A program made the position numbers and the translations under genes. Below are positions 16,559 through 24,872 of a DNA stretch of 64,000 nt, piece after piece; the first letter of the stretch is position 1; each line of letters begins with the position of its first letter. The notes beneath the pieces were generated by a model. It saw nothing but the letters and a program-made list of their open reading frames with translations. It did no database searches and was not told the origin of the DNA. The stretch spans positions 40,674-104,673 of the forward strand of contig NZ_LRRR01000015.1 of assembly GCF_001691415.1 (NCBI RefSeq), written 5' to 3'. Origin of the DNA: Pararhodobacter sp. CCB-MM2 (lineage in GTDB: Bacteria > Pseudomonadota > Alphaproteobacteria > Rhodobacterales > Rhodobacteraceae).

Positions 16559-17276
16559 CCACCTGTCCCAGATAGGCCGCGATCACCTGCGGATCGGACA
16601 GCACCGCGCCCGTCTCGCCATCGGCGATCAAGATGCCCGAGTTCATCACCAGCGCACGGGGGCAGAGCGCCCGGACGGCCTCCATGATGTGTTCGACCAT
16701 CAGCACGGTGATCCCGGTCTCGCGCAGCGAGCGGATCAGCGCGATGCCCTGTTGCAGCTCGGTCGGATTCAGCCCGGCGAGCCATTCGTCGAGCAGCAGG
16801 AGGCGCGGCTCGGCGGCCAGCGCACGGGCCAGTTCCAGCCGCTTCTGGTCGATATAGGTCAGATCCCCGGCCCTCAGCCCCTCGCGCCCCTTCAGCCCGA
16901 CCTGCGCCAAGGCGGTCTCGGCGACGACCTCGGCGGCGCGGCCCCAATGGGCCTTGGCGCCGAAGACCGCGGGGATCATCACGTTCTCCATCAGCGTGAG
17001 CGAGGGCAGGATGCGCACCAGCTGGAAGGTCCGCGCGACCCCGGCGCGAGCGACCACATCGGGACGGCGGCTGCTCAGCGTCTTGCCCTCCAGCGTGATC
17101 ACCCCGCCGCTGACCGGCAGCGCGCCCGAGACGAGGTTGATCAGCGTCGTCTTGCCCGAGCCGTTCGGGCCCAGAAGCCCGGCGATCTCGCCCTCTTGCA
17201 GCGTGAACGAGACCTCGTTCACCGCCGTCAGCCCGCCGAACCGCTTGGTGGCCTTGTCGATTGTGAGGAAACTCAT
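16545..17276 (-). CDS. livG: Branched-chain-amino-acid-type ABC transporter ATPase LivG
   Basis: 243 aa. The partner ATPase of LivF. Walker A is GPNGSGKTT and Walker B is LLLLDEWLAGLNP; the usual LivG signature LSYGQQR is replaced by LTYIDQKRLE, a notably diverged C-loop. MVEHIME carries the switch His. The ATG at 17276 (AGGAGGAAGG just upstream) overlaps the livM stop as ATGA. An in-frame upstream extension exists inside livM and is rejected. Confidence 0.9.
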   Translation of the reverse strand: MSFLTIDKATKRFGGLTAVNEVSFTLQEGEIAGLLGPNGSGKTTLINLVSGALPVSGGVITLEGKTLSSRRPDVVARAGVARTFQLVRILPSLTLMENVMIPAVFGAKAHWGRAAEVVAETALAQVGLKGREGLRAGDLTYIDQKRLELARALAAEPRLLLLDEWLAGLNPTELQQGIALIRSLRETGITVLMVEHIMEAVRALCPRALVMNSGILIADGETGAVLSDPQVIAAYLGQVDAHA

Positions 17277-18196
17277 GCCTTCCTCCTTTGCCGCAGCTGC
17301 TCGATCCCCGCGAGCACGCCATGCGGCAGCAGGAACACCACGCCGATGAACAAAAGGCCCAGCAGGATCGGATAGGTATCGGGGAAATCGGACGACAGCC
17401 ATTCGAAGATCAGGAACAGCGGGACCGCGCCCAAGGCCGGGCCCCAGAGCCGGTTCGCGCCGCCCAGAAGCGCCATGATGACGGTCAGGAAGCTGACGGT
17501 CGGGTTGAAGACGATCGAAGGCTCGACATAGACCCAGCGCGGCGAGGCGATGGCACCGGCGAGCGTGATGATGGTCGAGGCCAGCACGAAGGCGATCAGC
17601 TTCACCCGCGCGAGATGGATGCCGGAATGCGCGGCGACTGTCTCGTCATCGCCGATGACGCGCAGGGCGAGGCCCAGACGGCGACGGTGGATCCAGGCGG
17701 TCAGCGCGATGGTCACGGCCCCCAAGCCCAACATCTGCCAGTAGATGTCCTGCGGGGTCAGATCGAGGAAGATGTAGCGGCCCAGGGTGCCGGTGACATT
17801 GACCTCGTACCAGGTGATCAGCTCGCGGATCAGCTCGGACAGGCCGAAGGAGAAGATCACGAAATAGATCCCGGCAAGGCGCAGGGTGGACAGGCCCACG
17901 ACCAGCGCCAGACCCGCGCCGATCAGCCCCGCCGTGGCCAGAACCATGGGATAGGGCAGGCTCTCGTTCAGCACGGCGACCGTGTAGGCGCCGGTGCCGT
18001 AGAAGGCGACGGTGGCGAGCGAGATATAGCGGGTATGGCCCGAGAACAGCGCCCAAGCGGACGCCAGCGTCACATAGGTGGCGATGCCCAGAAGCAGGCC
18101 CAGCTGATAGGCCGAGGCATAGAGCGGCGCGATGGCCAGCAGGGCCAGCGCGGCCAGCGGCAGCGCGTACGTGAGGAAAATGCGCATCGGACTCAT
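17273..18196 (-). CDS. livM: Branched-chain-amino-acid-type ABC transporter permease LivM
   Basis: 307 aa, about 8-9 hydrophobic segments beginning directly at the N-terminus (MRIFLTYALPLAALALLAI). It contains the family stretch TLRLAGIYFVIFSFGLSELIRE and the ABC-contact region GDDETVAAHSGI. Forms the inner-membrane channel with LivH. The ATG at 18196 overlaps the livH stop as ATGA; a start at 18187 is an alternative. Confidence 0.92.
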   Translation of the reverse strand: MSPMRIFLTYALPLAALALLAIAPLYASAYQLGLLLGIATYVTLASAWALFSGHTRYISLATVAFYGTGAYTVAVLNESLPYPMVLATAGLIGAGLALVVGLSTLRLAGIYFVIFSFGLSELIRELITWYEVNVTGTLGRYIFLDLTPQDIYWQMLGLGAVTIALTAWIHRRRLGLALRVIGDDETVAAHSGIHLARVKLIAFVLASTIITLAGAIASPRWVYVEPSIVFNPTVSFLTVIMALLGGANRLWGPALGAVPLFLIFEWLSSDFPDTYPILLGLLFIGVVFLLPHGVLAGIEQLRQRRKA

Positions 18197-19059
18197 CTCC
18201 GCCGGAACAGCCCTTCGGGCCGCCACAGGAGGACAATCAGGAACAAGGCGAAGGTCGCGGCCAGCGTCAGGCCGGGGTCGATGGCGGTCGCGACGAAGGT
18301 CTCAACGAGCCCCAGCGCGAGGCCCGCGGCCAAGGCGCCGCCGACATTGCCGACGCCCCCCATGATGACGATGACCAAGGCCTTCATCGTGAAGACCACG
18401 CCGCCCGTCGCGGAAAACGTCTGGTACATCGCCAGCGTCCCCCCGGCGACCGCGGCCAAGGACGAGCCCAGCGCGAAGCCCTGCCGCATGGCGCGGTCGA
18501 CATTGATGCCGACCAAGGGGGCCGAAACCGGGCTCAAGGCCACGGCGCGCAGGGTCAGGCCCCAGCGGGTGCGGGCCAGCGCGACGACCAGCGCGGTGCC
18601 GGCGACGAGGCAGATGCCGAAGGCCACCAGCCGGTTCGCAGCGACGGTCACGCCCAGCACCGAGACGCCCCGGTCGAGATAGGAGATCGAGGTGAAATTC
18701 GGCCCGAAGACCAGAAGCAGCACGCCCTGGATGAGGAACAGAAGGCCGAAGGTGGCGAGGATCGAGTCGACCTCAAGCCGCCCGCTCGCGCCCGAGCGTT
18801 TCACCAAGGGCCGCATCATCAGCGTGTAGAGCGCCCAGCCCAAAGCATAGCCGGCCGGCGCGAGAAGGAGGATCGCCACGAGGGGCGAGAGGCCGAGGCC
18901 TTGGAAGGCCCAGACCAGCAGAAAGGCCGCGATCAGCGTCAACTCGCCATAGGCGAGGTTCATGATCCGCGCGATCCCGTATTGCAGCGTCAGGCCCAGC
19001 GCGAGCAGCGCATAGGTGCCGCCGAGGACGACGCCCAGAATGAGGGTTGTGAGAAGCAT
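18193..19059 (-). CDS. livH: Branched-chain-amino-acid-type ABC transporter permease LivH
   Basis: 288 aa with eight or so hydrophobic segments. The typical opening GVVLGGTYALLALGLTLQYGIARIMNLAYGEL and the late cytoplasmic loop ALSPVSAPLVGINVDRAMRQGFALGSSLA are hallmarks of LivH permeases. It is 57 bp downstream of the binding-protein gene, with a strong hairpin in the gap, and coupled to livM by a 4-bp overlap. Confidence 0.93.
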   Translation of the reverse strand: MLLTTLILGVVLGGTYALLALGLTLQYGIARIMNLAYGELTLIAAFLLVWAFQGLGLSPLVAILLLAPAGYALGWALYTLMMRPLVKRSGASGRLEVDSILATFGLLFLIQGVLLLVFGPNFTSISYLDRGVSVLGVTVAANRLVAFGICLVAGTALVVALARTRWGLTLRAVALSPVSAPLVGINVDRAMRQGFALGSSLAAVAGGTLAMYQTFSATGGVVFTMKALVIVIMGGVGNVGGALAAGLALGLVETFVATAIDPGLTLAATFALFLIVLLWRPEGLFRRR

Positions 19060-19078
19060 GGTTCCGTTTTCGGATGGG

Positions 19079-19107
19079 GCGCGGAGCCCGTCAGCAGGGC
19101 TCCGCGC
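19079..19107 (-). promoter_or_regulatory. Intercistronic hairpin between binding-protein gene and livH
   Basis: An 11-bp perfect stem, GCGCGGAGCCC-type arms around a 7-nt loop, begins about 9 bp after the stop of the binding-protein gene. No T-tract follows on the minus strand. Such hairpins in ABC operons commonly protect the 3' end of the binding-protein mRNA or attenuate read-through, giving more binding protein than permease. Confidence 0.5.
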
Positions 19108-19116
19108 AGAGAGGTC

Positions 19117-20331
19117 TTACCAGTTGGGACGCGGGATGATCGGGGCCACGGCCCCCTCGCGGTCACCCGGGTTCACGGCGCGGAAGGACCCGCCCTGCCA
19201 CTGACCGACCCACCACAGGTCGCGCAGCTGGTTGTCCTCAAGCTGGACGGTGCCGATGATCGTCTCGAAGCTGCCGGTCGAAATCTCCTCCGCCAGCGCC
19301 GCGTGATCGAGGCCGACCCGCTGCACCGCCTGCTGCAACATCTCCAGCGAGGCATAGGTGATGGCCGAGGCCCAGCTGTCGGGCGGGGCGCCGACGAAGG
19401 CGGTGTGATCCTCGAAATAGCCCTGAATCGCCGGCGAATCCGCGTTCACGCCGCCGATGGACATCACGCCCTCCTCGGTGTTCTCGGCGATGCGCGGATA
19501 GATCGGGAAGGCCCCGCCGACGCCCACGTAGAAGACCGCCGGGTTGTAGCCCATCGAACGCGCCGTGCCGGTCATGCCGAAGCTGTCGGGCGGATAGCTG
19601 AAGGCGATGAAGCTGTCCGCGCCCGAGCCCTGCGCCTCGTTGAGAAGCGGCGCGAAATCCGAGGTGCCCAGCGGGTAGGTCGCGTCATAGACCAGCTCGA
19701 AGCCCGCTTCCTCGAAGGCGGGGCGCGCGCCGTTGATCAGGTCGATGCCGAAGCCATCCGCGACCGAGACGACGGCCACCTTGTTGTTGATCGTGCCAGC
19801 CTCATGGGCAGCGGCCAGAACCTCGACCAAGCCAGCGGCATAGTCATGCCCGCCGCCCAGCATCCAGAAGCTGCGGTCCCAGCGCGCGGCGAATTCCGGC
19901 GCGCGGTCGGTCACCGCGGTCACCGCCAGTTGCGGATAGCCGAAGCGCGCGAACAAGGGCGCCACGGCGAGGTTCGCCCCGGTGCTCCAAGGCGGCAGGA
20001 TAAGGTCGACCTCATCCTCGGTGGCCAGACGCTCGATGGCGCGGACCAGATCCTCGTTGGACGAGCGGTCGTCATATTCCACCACCTCGATCATCCGGCG
20101 CGAGCCATCGGGCATCTGCAGCCCGCCGGCCTCGTTCACATGGTGCACCCAGAGCTCGTAATTCGGGATCGTGGTGATGCCGGCGCCGGTCGCATTGGCG
20201 CCAGTGCGCGCGACGGCGTAGCCGATGGTGACGGTCTCTTGCGCGAAGGCCGCACCGGCGCTCAGGGCGAGCCCCGAAACCAGCCCAAAGCCAAGGGCGC
20301 GCAATCCGGCGCGCCGGGTCATGTTGGTCAT
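19117..20331 (-). CDS. Periplasmic substrate-binding protein of the Liv-type ABC importer
   Basis: 404 aa with a signal peptide (GLRALGFGLVSGLALSAGAAFA, cleavage near 30). The mature protein is a type I periplasmic binding fold (VTIGYAVARTGANATGAG opening, then DDRSSNEDLVRAIERLATEDEVDLILPPWSTG) of the Leu/Ile/Val-binding (HAAT) family. It presents its ligand to LivHM. The ATG at 20331, preceded by GGAGGATG, was chosen over the longer frame. First gene of the six-gene operon and divergent from an AraC regulator. Ligand unknown; the terminal aldehyde dehydrogenase hints at an aromatic compound. Confidence 0.9.
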   Translation of the reverse strand: MTNMTRRAGLRALGFGLVSGLALSAGAAFAQETVTIGYAVARTGANATGAGITTIPNYELWVHHVNEAGGLQMPDGSRRMIEVVEYDDRSSNEDLVRAIERLATEDEVDLILPPWSTGANLAVAPLFARFGYPQLAVTAVTDRAPEFAARWDRSFWMLGGGHDYAAGLVEVLAAAHEAGTINNKVAVVSVADGFGIDLINGARPAFEEAGFELVYDATYPLGTSDFAPLLNEAQGSGADSFIAFSYPPDSFGMTGTARSMGYNPAVFYVGVGGAFPIYPRIAENTEEGVMSIGGVNADSPAIQGYFEDHTAFVGAPPDSWASAITYASLEMLQQAVQRVGLDHAALAEEISTGSFETIIGTVQLEDNQLRDLWWVGQWQGGSFRAVNPGDREGAVAPIIPRPNW

Positions 20332-20520
20332 GTCATCCTCCCTTGCCGCGCCCTCCCGCGCGGTCTCCCCCCGATCTTGCCCGGTGGCCTGACTCGGCTT
20401 CCGAACTGCGGGGTGAGGAAAGGCTAGCGGCAGTTCATCCGGCAAAAAATGCACTTTTCAGACCTTGTTTTGACCTTTTGCTTGATCCTGCCTCCGCTTA
20501 TCGGCACCTTTAGCGCCACC

Positions 20521-21405
20521 ATGCCCGACCGTTTCCCTGCCCCCTCACCTGCTGCATCGCGGCGAACCACGCCGGCAATTCAGCGCATCGCCAGCCCCCT
20601 GACTCGCGCGGGTTACGGCTTGCCCGCGGGTCTGGCGCATCTGGCCATCCTGTTCACCGGCTCGGCCGCCTTGCGCAGCCGCGACGGGTCCGAGGGTGAC
20701 CCCGTGGAAGGCCGCCGCCTGCTGTGGCTGCCCGATGGCGAGGGGCGCGAGCTACTGGTCGGCGGCGGCACGCGCGGGCTGCTGCTGGCCCTGCCGCAGC
20801 TCAGCGTGGCGCAGGCCATGCCCGCCACCCCCTTGGGCGACCAGATGCGCCGGACCTTGGACCAGAACCTGTCGCTGCCACTGGAACCCGGCGAAAAGCT
20901 GAGCGCGTTGATCGAAGACCTTGCCGCCGAGCAATCCGCCCGCGCCCCCGGCGAGGATCTGGCCGTCGCGCATCTGACCTCGCTGCTGCTGGTGCGGCTG
21001 TGGCGGCTGGCGCGCGCGGACCTGATCGCCCATGGCGGCGCACCGCAGGGGCTGGCCGAGCGCTTCGTGCTGCTGGCCGCGCAGCATGGCCGCACGCATT
21101 GGCGCGTCGCCGATTATGCCCGCGCGCTGTCGGTAACGCCGGACCGCCTCGGCTCGGCGGTGCAGCGGGCGACGGGCCTTTCGCCCAAGGGCTACCTGAT
21201 GCGCGCGCTCTTCACCGAGGCCTGCGAGCTTCTGGCCAACACCGGCATGCCCGCGGGCCAGATCGCCTTCCGGCTGGGCTTTGCCGATCAGGGCTATTTC
21301 ACCCGGCAATTCACCAAGCAGGTCGGCCTCTCGCCCGCCCGCTACCGCCGCCGCATGAAGGCCGCGCAGGACCGGGGCGATACGTCCTATGCCGCCTGGC
21401 CGTGA
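20521..21405 (+). CDS. AraC-family transcriptional regulator
   Basis: 294 aa from the ATG at 20521; the frame is open from an ATG at 20449, but that start would lie close to the divergent operon. The C-terminal double HTH (about 195-280) reads WRVADYARALSVTPDRLGSAVQRATG and AGQIAFRLGFADQGYFTRQFTKQVGLSPARY, the classic AraC second-helix signature. The N-terminal region, with a GDP-motif-like LLWLPDGEG, is probably a cupin sensor. Divergent from the ABC/ALDH operon, which it most likely controls. Its stop abuts the stop of the convergent LysR gene with no gap. Confidence 0.88.
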   Translation: MPDRFPAPSPAASRRTTPAIQRIASPLTRAGYGLPAGLAHLAILFTGSAALRSRDGSEGDPVEGRRLLWLPDGEGRELLVGGGTRGLLLALPQLSVAQAMPATPLGDQMRRTLDQNLSLPLEPGEKLSALIEDLAAEQSARAPGEDLAVAHLTSLLLVRLWRLARADLIAHGGAPQGLAERFVLLAAQHGRTHWRVADYARALSVTPDRLGSAVQRATGLSPKGYLMRALFTEACELLANTGMPAGQIAFRLGFADQGYFTRQFTKQVGLSPARYRRRMKAAQDRGDTSYAAWP

Positions 21406-22296
21406 TCAGCCGGCGGCCGGCTGCGCCAGAATCCAGTCGAGGAAATCCTGCCCGCTTTGCGACAGCTTCGGTGCCACCGTGACCCAATAGGCCGTGCCCA
21501 GATCCCCCGCCCCCCCGGACCAGCGTTTCAGCGCGCCCCCGCGCCCGGCCCCGCCGGTGATCGAACGCCAACCCAGCATCAGCCCGCGCCCGTTCATCAC
21601 CGCCTGCGCCGCCTGCACGTAATTGTTGAAGCTGGGCCCGGCGAGGCGCTGCCGGGCAATCCCGCGCGCGCCGAGGTAATCCTCCCACCCCGCCCAATGC
21701 TGGTTATGGGGGCTGCGCACATGGATCAGCGGCGCGCTGTCCAGCCCCTGCCCCTCGGCCAGCAGCCGGTCGACCAGCGCGGGCGCGCCCACCGGGCAGA
21801 CCACCTCGTCGAACAGCTTCTGCGTCACCCCCTCGCGCCAACCGCCGGTGCCGTAGCGCACGGCGATGTCGATCCCCGGCGCCAGCACCGGCAGATCGGT
21901 CGGTGGGGCCTGCACATTCACCGCGATCTCAGGAAACCGGGTGTAGAAATCGGCCAGCCGGGGCATCAGCCAATAGGTCGCCATCCCCAGCGTGCAGGCC
22001 ACCGTCACCTGCCGTTCCTCGCTCCCGGCGAGCGAACGGATATCCTCAATCGCCCCCTCGATCTGGCCCAGCCCGTCGCGCACCGCACGGGCCAGCACCT
22101 GCCCCGCTTCGGTCAGTGAGGCCGGACGCGTGCTTCGGTCGACCAGCGCCGCGCCGACATGGTCCTCCAACGCCTTCAACGCCTGACTGACGGCGGGCTG
22201 GGTGACGTTCAGCCGTGCCGCCGCCTCGCGCATCGAGCCCAGCCGCGAAACGGCCTCGAAGGTGGTCAGCAGGCGCAGCGGTGGCAGGCGGTCCAT
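21406..22296 (-). CDS. LysR-family transcriptional regulator (GcvA-like)
   Basis: 296 aa. The N-terminal winged HTH (LRLLTTFEAVSRLGSMREAAARLNVTQPAVSQALKALE compressed motif) begins with the PPLRLL-F-A pattern of GcvA/AmpR-like LysR proteins. The substrate-binding domain follows (about 92-290, with IDIAVRYGTGGW). Divergent from the small exported protein at 22433 with a 136-bp shared region, so one or both may be targets. Effector unknown. Confidence 0.9.
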   Translation of the reverse strand: MDRLPPLRLLTTFEAVSRLGSMREAAARLNVTQPAVSQALKALEDHVGAALVDRSTRPASLTEAGQVLARAVRDGLGQIEGAIEDIRSLAGSEERQVTVACTLGMATYWLMPRLADFYTRFPEIAVNVQAPPTDLPVLAPGIDIAVRYGTGGWREGVTQKLFDEVVCPVGAPALVDRLLAEGQGLDSAPLIHVRSPHNQHWAGWEDYLGARGIARQRLAGPSFNNYVQAAQAVMNGRGLMLGWRSITGGAGRGGALKRWSGGAGDLGTAYWVTVAPKLSQSGQDFLDWILAQPAAG

Positions 22297-22432
22297 GGGG
22301 GCTCCGGCGGGTCAGATCGCGCCCAGACTGGACCCTGCGCGCGGCAAAGGAAAGCGGGCGTCTCGCGCGGGCGTGTCTGGACCGGGGCCGCACGCTGCGG
22401 CACCATGCGCCATTCAATTCCGGAGCCCCATT

Positions 22433-22825
22433 ATGAAACCTGTTCTTGCCCTTGGCCTGTTTCTGGCCAGCACCCTGCCCGCCCTCGCCGGTCCCTATGA
22501 CGGCAGCTGGGATTTCAGCGACGCGGCCTGTGGCCAGCAGCATTCCGATGGGCGGCTGATCATCGACGACACGATCCTGCGCTTCTGGGAATCGAGCTGC
22601 ACCCTGTCCAACCCGGTGGCGATCCGCGACATGCCCGCCGCCACGCTTTACGACGCGTCCTGCTCGGGCGAGGGCTATGAGTGGAACACCCGCTTCCTGC
22701 TGTCGGTGTTCGGCGCCGGCAACAGCTCGCTTCTGGTGATGCAGAACAACGACGCCTCGATCCGCTTCACCTGCACGCCGCAACTGCAGATGCAGCCGGA
22801 AAGCCCGGATCTGAACAGCAAATAG
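22433..22825 (+). CDS. Small exported cysteine-containing protein of unknown function
   Basis: 130 aa from the ATG at 22433, with a clear Sec signal peptide (MKPVLALGLFLASTLPALA, cleavage near 19). The mature part is about 110 residues with four cysteines (DAACGQQ, SSCTLS, ASCSGEG, FTCTPQ), suggesting two disulfides in the periplasm, and opens with YDGSWDFSDAAC. I do not recognise the family. It is divergent from the LysR gene and followed by a perfect inverted repeat at 22836. Confidence 0.65.
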   Translation: MKPVLALGLFLASTLPALAGPYDGSWDFSDAACGQQHSDGRLIIDDTILRFWESSCTLSNPVAIRDMPAATLYDASCSGEGYEWNTRFLLSVFGAGNSSLLVMQNNDASIRFTCTPQLQMQPESPDLNSK

Positions 22826-22835
22826 ACATCTCAGA

Positions 22836-22851
22836 TTAAGCTACAGCTTAA
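22836..22851. repeat. Perfect inverted repeat TTAAGCT-AC-AGCTTAA
   Basis: Two 7-bp arms with a 2-bp centre, 10 bp after the small exported protein's stop and about 100 bp before the dioxygenase gene. AT-rich symmetry suggests an operator for the dioxygenase/aldolase pair rather than a terminator, since no T-tract follows. It also reads TTAA-N8-TTAA; CtrA boxes are TTAA-N7-TTAA, so it does not fit CtrA exactly. Confidence 0.4.
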
Positions 22852-22949
22852 GCAAAGGTAAGTACTTCCGATCTGTCGGCGGCCCCTCCGGCATGGCATC
22901 CTGTCTCTCGAACCGCTGATAAATCCACGCCAACGCGCTGAGAAAAAAC

Positions 22950-24089
22950 ATGAATGTCATGACCACCCCGGTCGCCCCCGTTACCCTCGGCGAAAAGGGC
23001 CTGAGCCTGCCCCTGTCGGACGGGCAGGTTCACTACTTCAACTATTACTGGCTGCGGGACAATTGCCCGACCTCGTTCAGCGCCCAGACGCGTGAGCGCA
23101 GCTTCGACATCTTCCACCTCGACGCCGCGCCCCGCGCCGATGCCGCCGAGGTCGAGGGCGACGCGCTGGTGATCCGCTGGAATGGCGAGAACCATGTCAC
23201 CCGCATGCCGCTGGCCTGGCTGGAGAAATACACCACCGGCACGCCGCGCCATGACCCCGCCGACCTGCCGCGCAAGGCGTGGTACAGCGATCATTACCCG
23301 GACATCCCGCGCTTCAGCCAGCCGGCCCTGAAGGCCGATCCCGCCCTGCGCGTGAAATGGATGGAGGCGCTGATCGTCGAGGGGCTGGCCATCATCACCG
23401 ACATGCCCGACAGCAACGAAGGGCTGACCGAAACGGTCGAGATGATCGGCGCCGTCCGTCCGACCTTCTTCGGCGATTATTTCGACGTCTACACCCATAT
23501 CAACCCGACCAACACGGCCTATACCGCCGGCCCGCTGGAGCTGCACACCGACACCCCGGCCGAGGAACATGCCCCCGGCATCCAGTTCCTGCATTGCCGC
23601 AAGAACTCGGTTCAGGGCGGCGAGAGCCTCTATGCCGATGGCGTGGCCGTGGCCAACGACTTCCGCCTGCGCGACCCCGAGGGCTTCCGCCTGCTGTCCG
23701 AAATCGCCGTGCCCTTCTTCTGCGAGCATGACCATTACGACATGCGCTCGCGCCAGACGGTGATCGAACTCGACCAGCATGGCGAAGTTTCGGGCCTGAC
23801 GATCAGCCAGCACATGCTGGACCTGCTGGACCTCGATCAGGCGCTGCTGGACGAATACTACCCTGCCTTCTGCCGCTTCGGGAAAATGCTGCAGGAAGAG
23901 AAATACATGATGCGCTTCATGATGAAGGCCGGCGAATGCATGGTCTTCGACAACCACCGCATCGTGCATGGCCGCGCGGGCTATGTGGCGACCTCGGGCG
24001 AGCGGTTCCTGCGCGGAACCTATTCCGACCGGGCCGAAATGCGCTCGAACTATCGGGCGCTGGTCAGCGAGGGGCGCTTCAAGGCATGA
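22950..24089 (+). CDS. Gamma-butyrobetaine dioxygenase-like 2-oxoglutarate/Fe(II) oxygenase
   Basis: 379 aa, two domains as in gamma-butyrobetaine and trimethyllysine hydroxylases. The N-terminal DUF971-type domain has YYWLRDNCP and the C-terminal domain is a TauD/TfdA jelly roll. The iron ligands are visible: His199 and Asp201 (LELHTDTPAEEHAPG) and distal His340 (NHRIVHGRAGY), with Arg352/355 likely binding 2-oxoglutarate. Probably hydroxylates a small carboxylate or betaine; the exact substrate is not readable. The stop overlaps the next gene's ATG (ATGA), so oxygenase and aldolase are co-made. Confidence 0.85.
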   Translation: MNVMTTPVAPVTLGEKGLSLPLSDGQVHYFNYYWLRDNCPTSFSAQTRERSFDIFHLDAAPRADAAEVEGDALVIRWNGENHVTRMPLAWLEKYTTGTPRHDPADLPRKAWYSDHYPDIPRFSQPALKADPALRVKWMEALIVEGLAIITDMPDSNEGLTETVEMIGAVRPTFFGDYFDVYTHINPTNTAYTAGPLELHTDTPAEEHAPGIQFLHCRKNSVQGGESLYADGVAVANDFRLRDPEGFRLLSEIAVPFFCEHDHYDMRSRQTVIELDQHGEVSGLTISQHMLDLLDLDQALLDEYYPAFCRFGKMLQEEKYMMRFMMKAGECMVFDNHRIVHGRAGYVATSGERFLRGTYSDRAEMRSNYRALVSEGRFKA

Positions 24090-24820
24090 AGGACGTGATG
24101 AGCGACCACACCCGACTGCGCGAGGATCTCGCCGCCGCCTTTCGCATCACCCACCAGCTGGGTTGGTCGGAAAGCGTCGGCAACCATTTCAGCGCGGCCC
24201 TGTCCGAAGACGGCAAGCAATTCCTGCTCAACCCGAAATGGCAGCATTTCGCGACCATCCGGCCCGAGGATCTGCTGACGCTCCATTCCGACGACACCGG
24301 CGTGCTGGACGGCCCGGACGCGCCGGATGCCTCGGCCTGGTGCATCCATGGCACGATCCACCGCAAGCTGCCGCGCGCGCGGGTGATCCTGCATGTCCAT
24401 TCGCCCTATGCGACGGCTTTGGCCTGTCTCAAGGACCCGACGATGGTGCCCTTAGACAACAACACCGCGCGCTTCCATGGCCGGATCGCCTATGACCTCG
24501 ATTTCGGCGGCATTGCCGACGCGGTCGAGGAAGGCGAGCGGCTGGCGGACTCACTCGGCGACAAGGACGTGCTGGTCATGGGCAACCATGGCGTGACCAT
24601 CATCGGCGAAACGGTCGCGGCGGCCTATGAGGACCTGTATTTCTTCGAGAAGGCGGCGCAGACGGTGATCCTGACGCGCTCGACCGGGCAGGAACTGGCA
24701 GTACTGTCGGACGCGGTGGCGGCGAACACGGCTGAGGGCTGGAAGGCCTATGCCGGCATGGCCGACCGCCATTTCGCCTTCCTCAAGTCACAGCTGCCGG
24801 TGCTGGGCCGCAACGACTGA
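24086..24820 (+). CDS. Class II aldolase/adducin-family protein
   Basis: 244 aa, the normal size for the family of L-fuculose-phosphate aldolase and related metal-dependent aldolases/decarboxylases. The zinc-binding HVHSPYA motif and the late GNHGVTIIGETV motif with the third His are present, plus the nucleophilic Glu region (AAYEDLYFFEKAAQT). The ATG at 24086 overlaps the oxygenase stop by 4 bp; ATG at 24098 is an alternative. The pairing with a hydroxylase suggests hydroxylation followed by C-C cleavage. A terminator lies about 25 bp downstream. Confidence 0.85.
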   Translation: MKDVMSDHTRLREDLAAAFRITHQLGWSESVGNHFSAALSEDGKQFLLNPKWQHFATIRPEDLLTLHSDDTGVLDGPDAPDASAWCIHGTIHRKLPRARVILHVHSPYATALACLKDPTMVPLDNNTARFHGRIAYDLDFGGIADAVEEGERLADSLGDKDVLVMGNHGVTIIGETVAAAYEDLYFFEKAAQTVILTRSTGQELAVLSDAVAANTAEGWKAYAGMADRHFAFLKSQLPVLGRND

Positions 24821-24843
24821 CACCAAGGTCAACGGGCTGGACT

Positions 24844-24872
24844 AAAGGGCGGTGCGTCAGCGCCGCCCTTTT
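24844..24872 (+). terminator. Rho-independent terminator after the aldolase gene
   Basis: AAAGGGCGG pairs with CCGCCCTTT (24863-24871) around an 11-nt middle and ends in TTTT. It lies 24 bp beyond the aldolase stop and overlaps the last codons of the convergent NRPS gene, so it may serve both directions. Confidence 0.75.

Noticed and set aside
22836..22851. CtrA box
   Set aside because: Spacing between TTAA half-sites is 8, not 7; kept only as a symmetric repeat of unknown factor.
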